DNA from: Bacteroidales bacterium
GTDB lineage: Bacteria; Bacteroidota; Bacteroidia; Bacteroidales; UBA12077
Direction: 5' to 3'
DNA: 64,000 nucleotides
NCBI GenBank assembly: GCA_016342685.1
Contig: JAEINU010000001.1
Coordinates: forward strand, 970,920 to 1,034,919
Shown piece after piece: positions 40,565 to 50,623 of this stretch. A program made the translations under genes and the position numbers. The stretch's first letter is position 1; every line of letters starts with the position of its first letter. The notes under the pieces were generated by a model. The model was not told where the DNA came from. It did not search any database and saw nothing but the letters and a program-made list of their open reading frames with translations.

Positions 40565-42234
40565 TATGAATGTACATTTAATACTAAGAACTTACGAATT
40601 TCTAACGGGGTTTCTGGAGTAAGTTTTGAAACTACAATATTCGTAAATATTGCTAATGGTGCTCCGATCCAAGCAAAATACCATGCCCCGAGCCAGTAAT
40701 TAATAAATTCATGATATGGCAATGTAACACCTTCTTTTCCTGCAATAAAGTATGTTAATGCGATAACGGCAACTAACAATCCAGCTATTAATCCAGCAAT
40801 AGCTCCTTGCTTGTTTGAACCACTCCACCAGATTCCCAATAAGAATAAAGGAAAAATAGTAACACCAGCTAATGAGAATGCAACTGCCACTAGTTGAGCA
40901 ATTAAAGCCCAGTTTTTTAATGCAAGTAAGGTTACTATTACTGCCATTAGAATTGTTCCTAAACGAGCCATCAATAATTGCATTTTTGGTGAAGCCTTAG
41001 GATTAATTATTTTGACATATAAATCGTGGGCAAATGCGGATGAACCAGCTACAAGTAAACCCGAAACTGTCGAGAATGCTGCCGAAACACCACCAGCCGC
41101 AAGTAAACCTACAATAAGTGGATTTACATTTCCAAGTTGAGCAGTATAAACAACAATTGCATCTTTAGCTAATTTTCCAACCTCAGGATTTGCCGATAAA
41201 ATTTTCCCAAATGCTGCATAAGCAGGTGCACTCCAATATAAAATACAAATAAAAAATAATCCCCACACAACAGACCATCTTGCATCGCGAGCTTTAGGCA
41301 CTACATAAAATCTCTGAATAACGTGAGGTAAGCCTGCTGTTCCAATCATTAAAGAGAATGCAATTGCAATCCATTGGAAAAATGTTTGTCCGGTAGCAGG
41401 ATCCCAAGGCATAACAAATTCTGGAGATGGAACCATAGCATATTCATGTCCTAGTGCATTAAAAAGTTGAGTTGTTTCGGCAATTGGAACTCCTGATGCA
41501 ATATCAGATACAACTGAACCATATCCAATTTGTGGTAGTAACCAGAAATAGTCAAATTTAAATGTTAAAATAAATAATGGAATTAAGAATGATACAATAA
41601 TAATTACGTATTGGATTTGCATGTTTTTAGTTACACCTAACATTCCAGATATTAGTGTATATGCCAATACCACAGATCCTCCTATAATTACGGCAGGTGC
41701 ATAATCCAAACCAAGAATCCATTTGAACATAAGTCCAATTCCTCCAAACTGGCCAACACAATATGAGATTGAAATTAGAATTGCAATAATGGCACCAGTG
41801 GCCCTTAATCCTTGCGAGTAATATCGATCACCAATAAAATCAGCAGCTGTATATTTCCCATACTTGCGAATTTGTCCTGCCATAAGTATTAATAATAATA
41901 CATAGCCACCAGTCCATCCAACCACATAGGCTAGTCCATGATATCCTGATCCATACATTAAGGCTGCCATTCCTAAGAAAGATGCAGCACTCATCCAGTT
42001 AGATGCAATTGCCATTCCGGAACCAATTCGTGATATTCCACGACCAGCTGCATAGAAATCAGCAGTATCTTTTGCCCTAAATATAACTCCAACTAATACG
42101 AATACACAAAGTATTGTAATTAGAATTATAGCAGGACCAATTTTAAAACCTCCTTCTAATTGAGTTGAAGCTCCAGCAGCAAATAATATAGAAGGACTTA
42201 GTAATAATATAATAGGTAATAAAAACTTTTTCAT
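40564..42234 (-). CDS. Sodium:solute symporter family protein, VC_2705/acetate-permease-like large subunit
   Basis: ORF 556 aa; DFYAAGRGISRIGSGMAIASNWMSAASFLGMAAL, GTAGLPHVIQRFYVV. Confidence 0.9.
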   Translation of the reverse strand: MKKFLLPIILLLSPSILFAAGASTQLEGGFKIGPAIILITILCVFVLVGVIFRAKDTADFYAAGRGISRIGSGMAIASNWMSAASFLGMAALMYGSGYHGLAYVVGWTGGYVLLLILMAGQIRKYGKYTAADFIGDRYYSQGLRATGAIIAILISISYCVGQFGGIGLMFKWILGLDYAPAVIIGGSVVLAYTLISGMLGVTKNMQIQYVIIIVSFLIPLFILTFKFDYFWLLPQIGYGSVVSDIASGVPIAETTQLFNALGHEYAMVPSPEFVMPWDPATGQTFFQWIAIAFSLMIGTAGLPHVIQRFYVVPKARDARWSVVWGLFFICILYWSAPAYAAFGKILSANPEVGKLAKDAIVVYTAQLGNVNPLIVGLLAAGGVSAAFSTVSGLLVAGSSAFAHDLYVKIINPKASPKMQLLMARLGTILMAVIVTLLALKNWALIAQLVAVAFSLAGVTIFPLFLLGIWWSGSNKQGAIAGLIAGLLVAVIALTYFIAGKEGVTLPYHEFINYWLGAWYFAWIGAPLAIFTNIVVSKLTPETPLEIRKFLVLNVHS

Positions 42235-42259
42235 AATTGTAAATTTTGAATGTAAGTAC

Positions 42260-43012
42260 TTATTCGTCTATGTCTAATTCCAAATGCATTTTATCTACAC
42301 GAACACAATATAACCAACATAGAAATACAAAAAGTATTAATAAGAAAACGGCTGAGTAGAAGTAATGGAAAGGAAATCCAAGAAATTTAAAATCAGTTAA
42401 AAAAGACTGATTATGGATTAAGTAAGTAGACATAATAGATGGAATAAGCTCTTTGCTTTCCGCTTTGAAAACTTTCATATCCGACGACGCGAGTTCCAAC
42501 GAAATAAGTTTTGTTCTTACATCATTTTGAGCTAAGCCTAATATTGAGCTAGCAAGCTCAGAAAGAGACCTTTTAGTAGCTATATATTCAGGGTCAGAAA
42601 TTGAATTTATTTCTGATTTTAGAGTTTCAAATTTTATGACTTCATCTATTAGCATGATTTTTTGTGCAGAATCGGCTAACTGAAAAGCACTCCAACTTAC
42701 CGCATTTTGCAATGCACTTTTTTGTTCAGTCTTTATAAAAACCTTGCCCAATACAGAGAGAGAAGAGTGAGCAAATTTTTGCATCTCCTCAATGCTTGCA
42801 TTTTCTTTTGAAATGTTTTCCCAAACCTTTTCGTATTGCACATAAGCTTCTTCGGGAGTTGGTTTTTCAATTGCACGTAATAGAAAATGAAAACCAAAAA
42901 CCGCAACTGCCCATATTAATATTAATTTTATAGCCAAGTTTCTGTTCCATTTGGCTTGTGCAGTGGTAGGTTTAAAAAAACTAATGTGATAATCGTTCTG
43001 ATTAGATTCCAT
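42260..43012 (-). CDS. DUF4212-like symporter small subunit with a large insertion between TM1 and TM2
   Basis: ORF 250 aa; AKWNRNLAIKLILIWAVAVFGFHFLL (TM1) and LGFPFHYFYSAVFLLILFVFLCWLYCVRVDKM (TM2) resemble DUF4212; intervening helical segment ~140 aa; adjacent to symporter. Confidence 0.65.
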   Translation of the reverse strand: MESNQNDYHISFFKPTTAQAKWNRNLAIKLILIWAVAVFGFHFLLRAIEKPTPEEAYVQYEKVWENISKENASIEEMQKFAHSSLSVLGKVFIKTEQKSALQNAVSWSAFQLADSAQKIMLIDEVIKFETLKSEINSISDPEYIATKRSLSELASSILGLAQNDVRTKLISLELASSDMKVFKAESKELIPSIMSTYLIHNQSFLTDFKFLGFPFHYFYSAVFLLILFVFLCWLYCVRVDKMHLELDIDE

Positions 43013-43171
43013 GTTTTTTTAGTTTTAATTTGTTTTAGGTACAGACTAAGATATAGTTTTCTGCTAGATTATCAATTAATTAGATATTTTTTTTGCTCAC
43101 AAATTGTTAATATCCTTCCGAAATATAGATTTGGTAAAGGTTTTGGTTATCAGTAAATTACATCTAAGAAT

Positions 43172-43945
43172 CTAGATGTTTAGAGTTGTAGATTGTAAAA
43201 CAGGGTCGTTGAGAATCTCTTTAGCTCCTTTGTAGAAATATATCGCACTGAATGTCATAAATAAGTGACTGATATCGTAATGGTTGAACCAAGGTCCAAT
43301 ACCCCATTTATTCATAAAGAATAAAGCACCAATTGCAGAAAAGCCAACAGCCATTAGAAATAACTTGCTACCTCTTTTTTTAGTTTTTAAGTATACTGTT
43401 AAATTAAAAATAGTAACCACAATTAACAATCCATAAGCCGAGTGTATCTCTACAAAAAAGAAATTTAACGTAGTGAAAGTTATGGTCACAAACGTAAGTA
43501 ATTCTATTACGTTTAACCATGCGAAAAATGTCCCAACTTTGTTATTGATCAACGGGCGTGCATATTCTATGGATGCTCTCTCGACTAAAGCAATGGAGAA
43601 CATACTAGTTAGCCAGCCAGGTAGTTTCCATGGGTTAGCAATATCTTTCAACAATTCATCACCGAATATTTTTCCAATAAACTGCACTATTTTTTCAGGT
43701 GAATTCCATTGTGCGTCGAATAAATATAAAAAGCCATGTCCTATTAATCCACCCACTGCAGTGGCAATTCCCATACTTAAAAAATAATATCTTAAATAAA
43801 GATGCACTCTGTTTTTAACATCAATTTTATTTAGTTTATAAAATGCATAAAAACATACAAACGAAACAAACAAATCTGTTAAGGTTGTAATAGGTTCGTC
43901 GATTCGCAAACCAAATGGAAATATGGACGGTTGTTCGTAGAACAT
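43172..43945 (-). CDS. Hypothetical multi-pass membrane protein (possibly DUF6962-like)
   Basis: ORF 257 aa; ~7 hydrophobic segments, NHYDISHLFMTFSAIYFYKGA. Confidence 0.65.
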   Translation of the reverse strand: MFYEQPSIFPFGLRIDEPITTLTDLFVSFVCFYAFYKLNKIDVKNRVHLYLRYYFLSMGIATAVGGLIGHGFLYLFDAQWNSPEKIVQFIGKIFGDELLKDIANPWKLPGWLTSMFSIALVERASIEYARPLINNKVGTFFAWLNVIELLTFVTITFTTLNFFFVEIHSAYGLLIVVTIFNLTVYLKTKKRGSKLFLMAVGFSAIGALFFMNKWGIGPWFNHYDISHLFMTFSAIYFYKGAKEILNDPVLQSTTLNI

Positions 43946-44090
43946 AATTAATTGTAAGTTAACGAACTAATTTATCTAATTCAAGTTTTTAAATTAAAAG
44001 TGATATACTTTTTAGAATGATATCAATTGATCTTAATTAAAATACACATAGTATTATTATATTTGCTATTCATTAAGAAAACACTGCATT

Positions 44091-44768
44091 TTGAAAAAGA
44101 TTATCTATATAACAACAATATTCTTCTGTGTAATAATGTATGCCAACGCACAAGAGGTATCTTCAACTTTTGATCCTAATGAAGAATTTAAACCTTATTG
44201 GAACTTTGGAATAAAACAAGGGGTGAACTATTCTATGGCTTTTTTTAATCCAAGTATTGATCAATCGCCAACTTTCGGATATACAGGTGGATTGGTTTAT
44301 AAGTATCAGAATCAGAGGATGGTTGGTTTGCAGTTGGAGCTTAATTACACACAAAAAGGTTGGACTGAAAACTTAGCAGAAACGGGTAATTCATATAATC
44401 GAAAAATGGCTTATGTAGAGCTGCCTTTAATAACACATATTGTATTTGGTCAAAAGACATTGAAATATCATATAAATTTAGGAACAACATTCGCATATCT
44501 TATTTCTGAGAAGGAGGATTATAATGTTGTAGATGAACTTTATCGAAAGGAGTATTATGGCACAGAAATCGAAAAGAAATTTGATTATAGTGGTTTGGGT
44601 GAAGCAGGTGTTGTATATAATTCAAAGATAGGAGAGTTTCAAGCTGGGGTGAGATTTCAATGGACATTGACAGATCTTTTTGAAACAAGCTCGGAAACTA
44701 CATTCGATAAAACACAAAATGCAATATTGAGTTTTGCAGTAACCTATTTTATTTTTAGCAATAAATAG
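44091..44768 (+). CDS. Porin-family/PorT-like outer membrane beta-barrel protein
   Basis: ORF 225 aa (TTG start); signal peptide, GIKQGVNYS...GFQLELNYTQKGW-type pattern. Confidence 0.75.
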   Translation: MKKIIYITTIFFCVIMYANAQEVSSTFDPNEEFKPYWNFGIKQGVNYSMAFFNPSIDQSPTFGYTGGLVYKYQNQRMVGLQLELNYTQKGWTENLAETGNSYNRKMAYVELPLITHIVFGQKTLKYHINLGTTFAYLISEKEDYNVVDELYRKEYYGTEIEKKFDYSGLGEAGVVYNSKIGEFQAGVRFQWTLTDLFETSSETTFDKTQNAILSFAVTYFIFSNK

Positions 44769-44828
44769 TTTTTTTTGAACATCTTATATTTTGATTTGTT
44801 TATTGAGTAAATCTTAAAAGCGTATACG

Positions 44829-45368
44829 ATGAAAAAAATAATTATAATTGCATTAATGGCCTTAGTAATATCTCCAATTTTTGCCCAAGAACTTACTTTA
44901 CATGATTTTACTGTAGAAACTATTGATGGTGATGAAATTGATTTATCAGATTTTAAAGGCAAAAAAGTTCTTGTTGTAAATACTGCATCGAAATGCGGTA
45001 TGACTCCACAGTATGAAGATCTACAAAAGTTATATGAGAAATATGGTTCAGGCGATTTTGTTATTATTGGTTTTCCTGCAAATAATTTTATGAAACAGGA
45101 GCCGGGATCTAATTCAGAGATTAAACAATTTTGTACATCTGAATACAATGTTACTTTTCCAATGATGGCAAAAATATCGGTTAAAGGCGATGATATTCAT
45201 CCTCTATATGCATGGTTAACTCAAAAAGAGCAAAATGGGAAGATGGATTCAAAAGTAAAGTGGAATTTTCAAAAATATTTAATCGACGAGTCCGGAAATT
45301 TAGTGGATATTGCTTATCCTAAAACAAATCCATTAGATGATAAAATTATTGATTGGATTAAAAACTAG
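44829..45368 (+). CDS. Glutathione peroxidase-family protein (Cys type), exported
   Basis: ORF 179 aa; VVNTASKCGMTPQYEDLQKLYEKY, KWNFQKYLID. Confidence 0.93.
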   Translation: MKKIIIIALMALVISPIFAQELTLHDFTVETIDGDEIDLSDFKGKKVLVVNTASKCGMTPQYEDLQKLYEKYGSGDFVIIGFPANNFMKQEPGSNSEIKQFCTSEYNVTFPMMAKISVKGDDIHPLYAWLTQKEQNGKMDSKVKWNFQKYLIDESGNLVDIAYPKTNPLDDKIIDWIKN

Positions 45369-45392
45369 ACAATAATAAAAAATATATAATGA

Positions 45393-45423
45393 GATCTGCA
45401 TATTTAATATGTGGATTTTTTTG
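45393..45423 (+). terminator. Intrinsic terminator
   Basis: GATCTGCATATTTAATATGTGGATTTTTTTG. Confidence 0.7.
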
Positions 45424-45477
45424 CATTATATAGGGTAAACCTTTCCTAAGTTATCATATCAAAATAAAAACTAAATT

Positions 45478-46500
45478 TTGATTATGATGAAACAATTAAT
45501 TTATCTTGCAATAGCATCACTTATGCTATCTTGTAGTAGTAATTCAGTTAAGGAAAATTTTCCGGTTTTAAGTGGCGAATATCTTGGACAAAACCAACCT
45601 AAAGATTCTGCCATTTTATTCGCACCTAATATTGTATCTTCCGGTCTGGGCGATAGAGACCTCGCAATAACACCAGATGGTAAAGAAATATTTTTCACGC
45701 GCAATTTAGGTAATTTAAAATATTTTACGATTTTTCATTCTATGCAACAAGATGGAATATGGACTAAACCTGAAGTATTTAAATATTGCAAAGACTCCAA
45801 GAATAATTATACCGAGCCATTTATAAATGCAGATGGCAGTAAATTATTTTTTGTGTCGGACAAATCTCAAAATGAAGATGATGAACGAAATTATGATATA
45901 TGGGTTTGCGATAAAGATGAGAACAATGAATGGACAGAACCATATAATTTAGGAGAGCCTGTAAATACCGATCAGAATGAGTTTTATCCAACTTTAACAA
46001 ACGATGGTACTATTTATTTCAATCACTTTGATGAAAAACTAAAAGCGGAGTTTATTTATCGATCCAAATTGGTTGATGGTGAGTATACTGAACCCGAAAT
46101 GTTAAACGAAAATATTAATTGTGGAAGAGCACGTTTTAATGCTTATATATCACCCGATGAAAGCTTTATAATTGTTCCTGTATATGGAATGCCTGATTCT
46201 TATGGAGCAACCGATTATTATATTGTATTTAGAGATCAAAATGATAATTGGAGTCAACCAATGAACATGGGCGAAAAGGTAAATAGTAAAAATGGACAGG
46301 AATGGTCAGCATCAATATCACCTGACGGAAAGTATTTATTTTACATGTCGGGAAAAACGCCTATAGATATTGTAAAAGGAAATGAATTTTCTTCTGATTT
46401 ATTTGATAAAACACATAATTCGCCTCAAAACGGTTATTCAGATATTTACTGGATATCTACTGATTTAATTAAGGATTTAAAAAAGAACGCGGTATTTTAA
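45478..46500 (+). CDS. PD40/TolB-like beta-propeller lipoprotein
   Basis: ORF 340 aa; lipobox LSCSS; repeated SPDGKEIFFTR / ADGSKLFFVSD / SPDGKYLFYMS. Confidence 0.82.
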   Translation: MIMMKQLIYLAIASLMLSCSSNSVKENFPVLSGEYLGQNQPKDSAILFAPNIVSSGLGDRDLAITPDGKEIFFTRNLGNLKYFTIFHSMQQDGIWTKPEVFKYCKDSKNNYTEPFINADGSKLFFVSDKSQNEDDERNYDIWVCDKDENNEWTEPYNLGEPVNTDQNEFYPTLTNDGTIYFNHFDEKLKAEFIYRSKLVDGEYTEPEMLNENINCGRARFNAYISPDESFIIVPVYGMPDSYGATDYYIVFRDQNDNWSQPMNMGEKVNSKNGQEWSASISPDGKYLFYMSGKTPIDIVKGNEFSSDLFDKTHNSPQNGYSDIYWISTDLIKDLKKNAVF

Positions 46501-46525
46501 TCGCTCTATTAAATGACTTTAATAG

Positions 46526-46570
46526 CTGTCCAAAAAATAGAAAACAATATTCTTGCTATTTTTTGGACAG
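46526..46570. terminator. Bidirectional terminator between convergent genes
   Basis: CTGTCCAAAAAATAG ... CTATTTTTTGGACAG, 15-bp perfect arms. Confidence 0.88.
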
Positions 46571-46578
46571 TTCTATTT

Positions 46579-48546
46579 TCAGTTTTCGCAGAACCTTGCA
46601 ATAACGGTATACGCTTTTTCTAGTCCTAACTCACCGGCAACGCTCATATCCAGACATCCATTCTCTGTTTCTTTTAAATAGATGTATGTGAGTCCTCGGT
46701 TGTAATATGCTTCGGCATAAACTGGCTCTAATTTTATAATTTTATCATATAGTTCAATAGCCTTTCTGTACTCTCTTGTTTTTAAGAGTGTATTTGCCAA
46801 ATTGAATGCAGAAAATGTGAATTGAGGAGCTAGCTCTAATGATTTCACGTAATCGTTAATCACGAATTCGTAGTCTAAATAGCTTTGGTTTGTTTCCAAA
46901 GTATTTACTTTTGTGGTTGAGGTATTTGTTGGATTCAATAGAATTATTTCACTTTCCGATTCAAGTTGCTGAATATAATCAATCATTTCAGATCTAACAT
47001 TTGCTCGGCAATAATATGCAACGAAATTGTTTGGGTCTTTCTTTAATGCAAGATTTAAATCACTTAGTGCTTCATTATAATTTTTGAGCATACTCTTATA
47101 AATACTACTTTGTATTAAGTTGTATACTTTGTTTTCAGATTTGTTATACTCACTATTAAGTCGCTCAATTTCAGAATTGATAAAATCGGTTTCATAAACA
47201 TCTTCAATTTCATTGGCAATAACCAAACCTAATGATTCGTATTCATTTTTTATAAATTCAATATTTATAAATAATACAGAAAGCCTTTTAAAATATTTTG
47301 AGTTATTTACTCCATATACAAAGCTGTAATTTTCCTCAGGAGTTATTTGCTCATTAAATCTAGGATTGTTATAGAATCTACTACTAGATTTTAAGGTGAT
47401 CAGACTTTGTAAGTTCTCTGTAGTATCGGCATAACTTACATGAGAATCGCTATTTTGTTTTACTGAGGCAATTATCTCATTTGCTTTTTCTTTATCAGCA
47501 AAAGCACCTTGTGCATCGTTTAACTTATGTCTAACAATGGATCTGTTTAAGTAGGCTTTTGCAAAATCGGGATATATTTCTATTGCCTGAGTAAAATCCA
47601 TAAAAGCTCCTTGTAGATCTTCCATATCCAGTTTCATTAATCCTCGATTAAAAAAGGTTAAAATATTCTGAGGATTTAGTTTGATTACTTTATCCAGATC
47701 GCGTATTGCTTCTTTGCTTTTTTTAAGTTCATTTTTAATTAATGCTCTATTAAATAATGCCAACGAATTATCAGGTTCAATTTGAATTGCAGTGTCGAGA
47801 TTCATTACAGAAACATCGGTTTTTTGCAGATGATAATAAGCCAAAGCCTTATTTACATAAGCTCCTGAGTTTAAAGGATCAATTTCGATTACTTTGGTGA
47901 AGTTTATAATTGCAGTATCGTATTTGTGCCATTCAGAATACAAAATACCCTTATTCATATATACTTCAAAAAAGTTTGGATCGAAACTGAGAGCTTTATC
48001 GAAATCGGATAATGCTCCTAGAGTATCTTCAAGCATGTTTTTAGCGATACCTCTATAAAAATACGCACGTTTATTTTTTTTAGTAATTTCCAGAGATTTA
48101 TCAAAATCAGTAACAGCTTGACTATATTGATTAATATTTATTTTACATAAACCTCGAATAGTGTAAAAGTCAGGTTCAATAGCATTTAGTTTTATTGCAT
48201 TATCGAAATCGTTAATTGCGACATAATACTTTTTTAAATTTAACCTAGTGTATCCTCGGTAACGAAGGGCATCTGTATGATTTGGCTTTAACTCAATTGC
48301 TTTTGTGTAATCTTGTTCGGCACCCAAATAATCCATTAAATTATATTTAGCAATCCCACGTAAAAAATAGGATTCCGCGACATTGGGTTTAACCCGAATT
48401 ACAATACTAAATGATTCAATAGCATCTGTAAATTTTTCAGCATAAAGTTGTGCTCGGCCTCTGTTAATATAGTGATTTACATTTAATTGTGCGCTAATGC
48501 TTTGCGATAGGGTAGCAAGCAAAATAAGAACGAATATTTTTTTCAT
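46579..48546 (-). CDS. TPR-repeat protein, exported
   Basis: ORF 655 aa; signal peptide, many TPR units (e.g. AYFYRGIAKNMLEDTLGALSDFDKALSFDPN). Confidence 0.92.
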   Translation of the reverse strand: MKKIFVLILLATLSQSISAQLNVNHYINRGRAQLYAEKFTDAIESFSIVIRVKPNVAESYFLRGIAKYNLMDYLGAEQDYTKAIELKPNHTDALRYRGYTRLNLKKYYVAINDFDNAIKLNAIEPDFYTIRGLCKININQYSQAVTDFDKSLEITKKNKRAYFYRGIAKNMLEDTLGALSDFDKALSFDPNFFEVYMNKGILYSEWHKYDTAIINFTKVIEIDPLNSGAYVNKALAYYHLQKTDVSVMNLDTAIQIEPDNSLALFNRALIKNELKKSKEAIRDLDKVIKLNPQNILTFFNRGLMKLDMEDLQGAFMDFTQAIEIYPDFAKAYLNRSIVRHKLNDAQGAFADKEKANEIIASVKQNSDSHVSYADTTENLQSLITLKSSSRFYNNPRFNEQITPEENYSFVYGVNNSKYFKRLSVLFINIEFIKNEYESLGLVIANEIEDVYETDFINSEIERLNSEYNKSENKVYNLIQSSIYKSMLKNYNEALSDLNLALKKDPNNFVAYYCRANVRSEMIDYIQQLESESEIILLNPTNTSTTKVNTLETNQSYLDYEFVINDYVKSLELAPQFTFSAFNLANTLLKTREYRKAIELYDKIIKLEPVYAEAYYNRGLTYIYLKETENGCLDMSVAGELGLEKAYTVIARFCEN

Positions 48547-48555
48547 AAAAAAAAT

Positions 48556-49047
48556 TTAAAGCTTAAAAACCAATTCTAGTAATTGAGTAAGATATTTTTC
48601 GTCAATTTCGTCGAACTGATTGTATTCGGTACTGTCCACATCTAAAACTCCAATTATTTCACCTTTATTGTTTTTTACAGGAATTACAATTTCTGATTTA
48701 GATCTCGAATCGCAGCCAATATGACCCGGGAATGCTCCAACATCAGGAACAATAATTGGGCTTTGTTTATTTATACTCGTCCAGCATACTCCAACGTCTT
48801 TTTTCAGTTCTTGACACGCAACTGGACCTTGATACTGTCCAACAATTAATTTATCATTCTTAAGAAAATAATAACCTGTCCAAAAGAAGTATTCCATTTT
48901 GTGATGCAATACAGCAATTACTGTTGACATACGTGCATTGTAATCGTCTGTCTTTAATAAAATCTCTTCTATTTGTTTTTGCATTCGTTCGTAACGACCA
49001 GCTTTCTTTTTCTTATCCATAATTAGTTTAATTTTTGAATTATCCAA
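48556..49047 (-). CDS. msrC: GAF-domain free methionine-(R)-sulfoxide reductase
   Basis: ORF 163 aa; YQGPVACQELKKDVGVCWTS...VPDVGAFPGHIGCDSRSKSEIVIPV with the three conserved cysteines. Confidence 0.85.
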   Translation of the reverse strand: MDNSKIKLIMDKKKKAGRYERMQKQIEEILLKTDDYNARMSTVIAVLHHKMEYFFWTGYYFLKNDKLIVGQYQGPVACQELKKDVGVCWTSINKQSPIIVPDVGAFPGHIGCDSRSKSEIVIPVKNNKGEIIGVLDVDSTEYNQFDEIDEKYLTQLLELVFKL

Positions 49048-49289
49048 AGGTAATAATTTTTAAATATGCTATATGTTAAAAATCTTAAACATAATATGAG
49101 TCTAATTGTTAATTAAGCCAAAAAACGTTAAATCGATTGAATAAATATTTCTTGTTGGAGTCAATTTAATCAGGAATAACTTGATAATTTCGAACCCAAC
49201 GAGTACAAGTAAAATCAAATACTATTAAATAATGATACGAGTTAAACTTAAATTATATTTGCAAGTCTATTAAGCACTAAAATACTCAA

Positions 49290-50585
49290 ATGCGATTCGA
49301 TATAATTAAAAACCTTGATGCTAAGGAAAAGAGAACATTTTATTTGCACATTACATTCCAAATAATTGATGGAATGATGCGTGCAGCTTTATGGATTAAC
49401 GAATATGTTTTTATTAAAAGTTTAAATGGAACAAGTTATCAGCTGAGTTTCTTATTCCAATCCAGCGTGGTTGTTCTTTTGCTTTCGGTATTATTTAACG
49501 AGTTAATAAGTCGATCTAAAAATAAAAAAGGATTATTGAAACGTGCGGGTTTCCTAACACATCTCCCATTAATTATATTATTATTTTTTCCTAAAAACCC
49601 AGAATTATATTCTGTTAGTTCAATATATCATTACATATTCTTATTTGTATTTTTCACTTATTATTTATCGTATCCGATTGTTCTGCCAACAATTAATTTA
49701 TTTTTAAAAAACGCTTATTCAAAAGATAATTTTGGGAAACTATATGGAATATCATCCTCGATTCGACAAATTGTTATGATGATTACATTTTTTGTATTGG
49801 GATTAATTTTAGATTCTGACGCATTTTCATTTACATATTTCTTTCCAATTCTTGGAGTGCTTGGTTTCCTTAGTATTATTTTAATAGGGCGAATTGAATA
49901 TATTCCAAAGGCGATACCAGAATTCTCGGAAGGTATTATACAAGCAGTTATTGGTTCCTTTAAAAAAATGGTAAAAAATTTAAAAACAAATAGAGCATAC
50001 TTTGATTTTCAAGTTGCCTATATGTTTTATGGCTTTGCATTTATGAGTACCCGCTCGGTAATTAATATATTTTACGATAAAGCTTTATCATTAAATTATT
50101 CTAGTGTAGCATTTTATCAGAATGGATATAATATTATAGCAATAATACTTTTACCAGTTTTTGGAAAAATAATTGGAAAGGTTGATCCAAGAAAATTTAC
50201 AATTATTCCTTTTATTTCAATGGCAGGTTATATCTTATTTACCGGATTAACAAAATTCTTTCCTTATAGTATAGAGATATGGAAAATTGAAATTTATATC
50301 ACATTATTAATTGCAACAGTTTTTTATGGATTTTTCTTTTCAACAATGCTCTTATCGTGGAATATTGGCTCGTCTTATTTTGGAAGAAAGGAAGAAGCAG
50401 GGGATTATCATGCAATTCATTTATTTGGAACAGGCTTAAGAGGTGCGGTTTCTCCGTTAATTGGTGTGGCGCTGTACGAAGTGTTTGGATTCTCATTAAC
50501 ATATGGTGTTGCAATTTTATCTCTTTTAATCGGAATATATGTTCTTTATAGATCGGCACAAAAAAGAATTGTTACAAATAATTAG
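49290..50585 (+). CDS. MFS transporter
   Basis: ORF 431 aa, ~12 hydrophobic segments. Confidence 0.75.
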   Translation: MRFDIIKNLDAKEKRTFYLHITFQIIDGMMRAALWINEYVFIKSLNGTSYQLSFLFQSSVVVLLLSVLFNELISRSKNKKGLLKRAGFLTHLPLIILLFFPKNPELYSVSSIYHYIFLFVFFTYYLSYPIVLPTINLFLKNAYSKDNFGKLYGISSSIRQIVMMITFFVLGLILDSDAFSFTYFFPILGVLGFLSIILIGRIEYIPKAIPEFSEGIIQAVIGSFKKMVKNLKTNRAYFDFQVAYMFYGFAFMSTRSVINIFYDKALSLNYSSVAFYQNGYNIIAIILLPVFGKIIGKVDPRKFTIIPFISMAGYILFTGLTKFFPYSIEIWKIEIYITLLIATVFYGFFFSTMLLSWNIGSSYFGRKEEAGDYHAIHLFGTGLRGAVSPLIGVALYEVFGFSLTYGVAILSLLIGIYVLYRSAQKRIVTNN

Positions 50586-50623
50586 TTTTCATATTTTTAT
50601 ATATTAAACACTAAAAGGATACT

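Noticed and set aside
43473-43787. 104-aa plus-strand ORF opposite the membrane protein
   Set aside because: Antisense shadow of a supported membrane-protein CDS.
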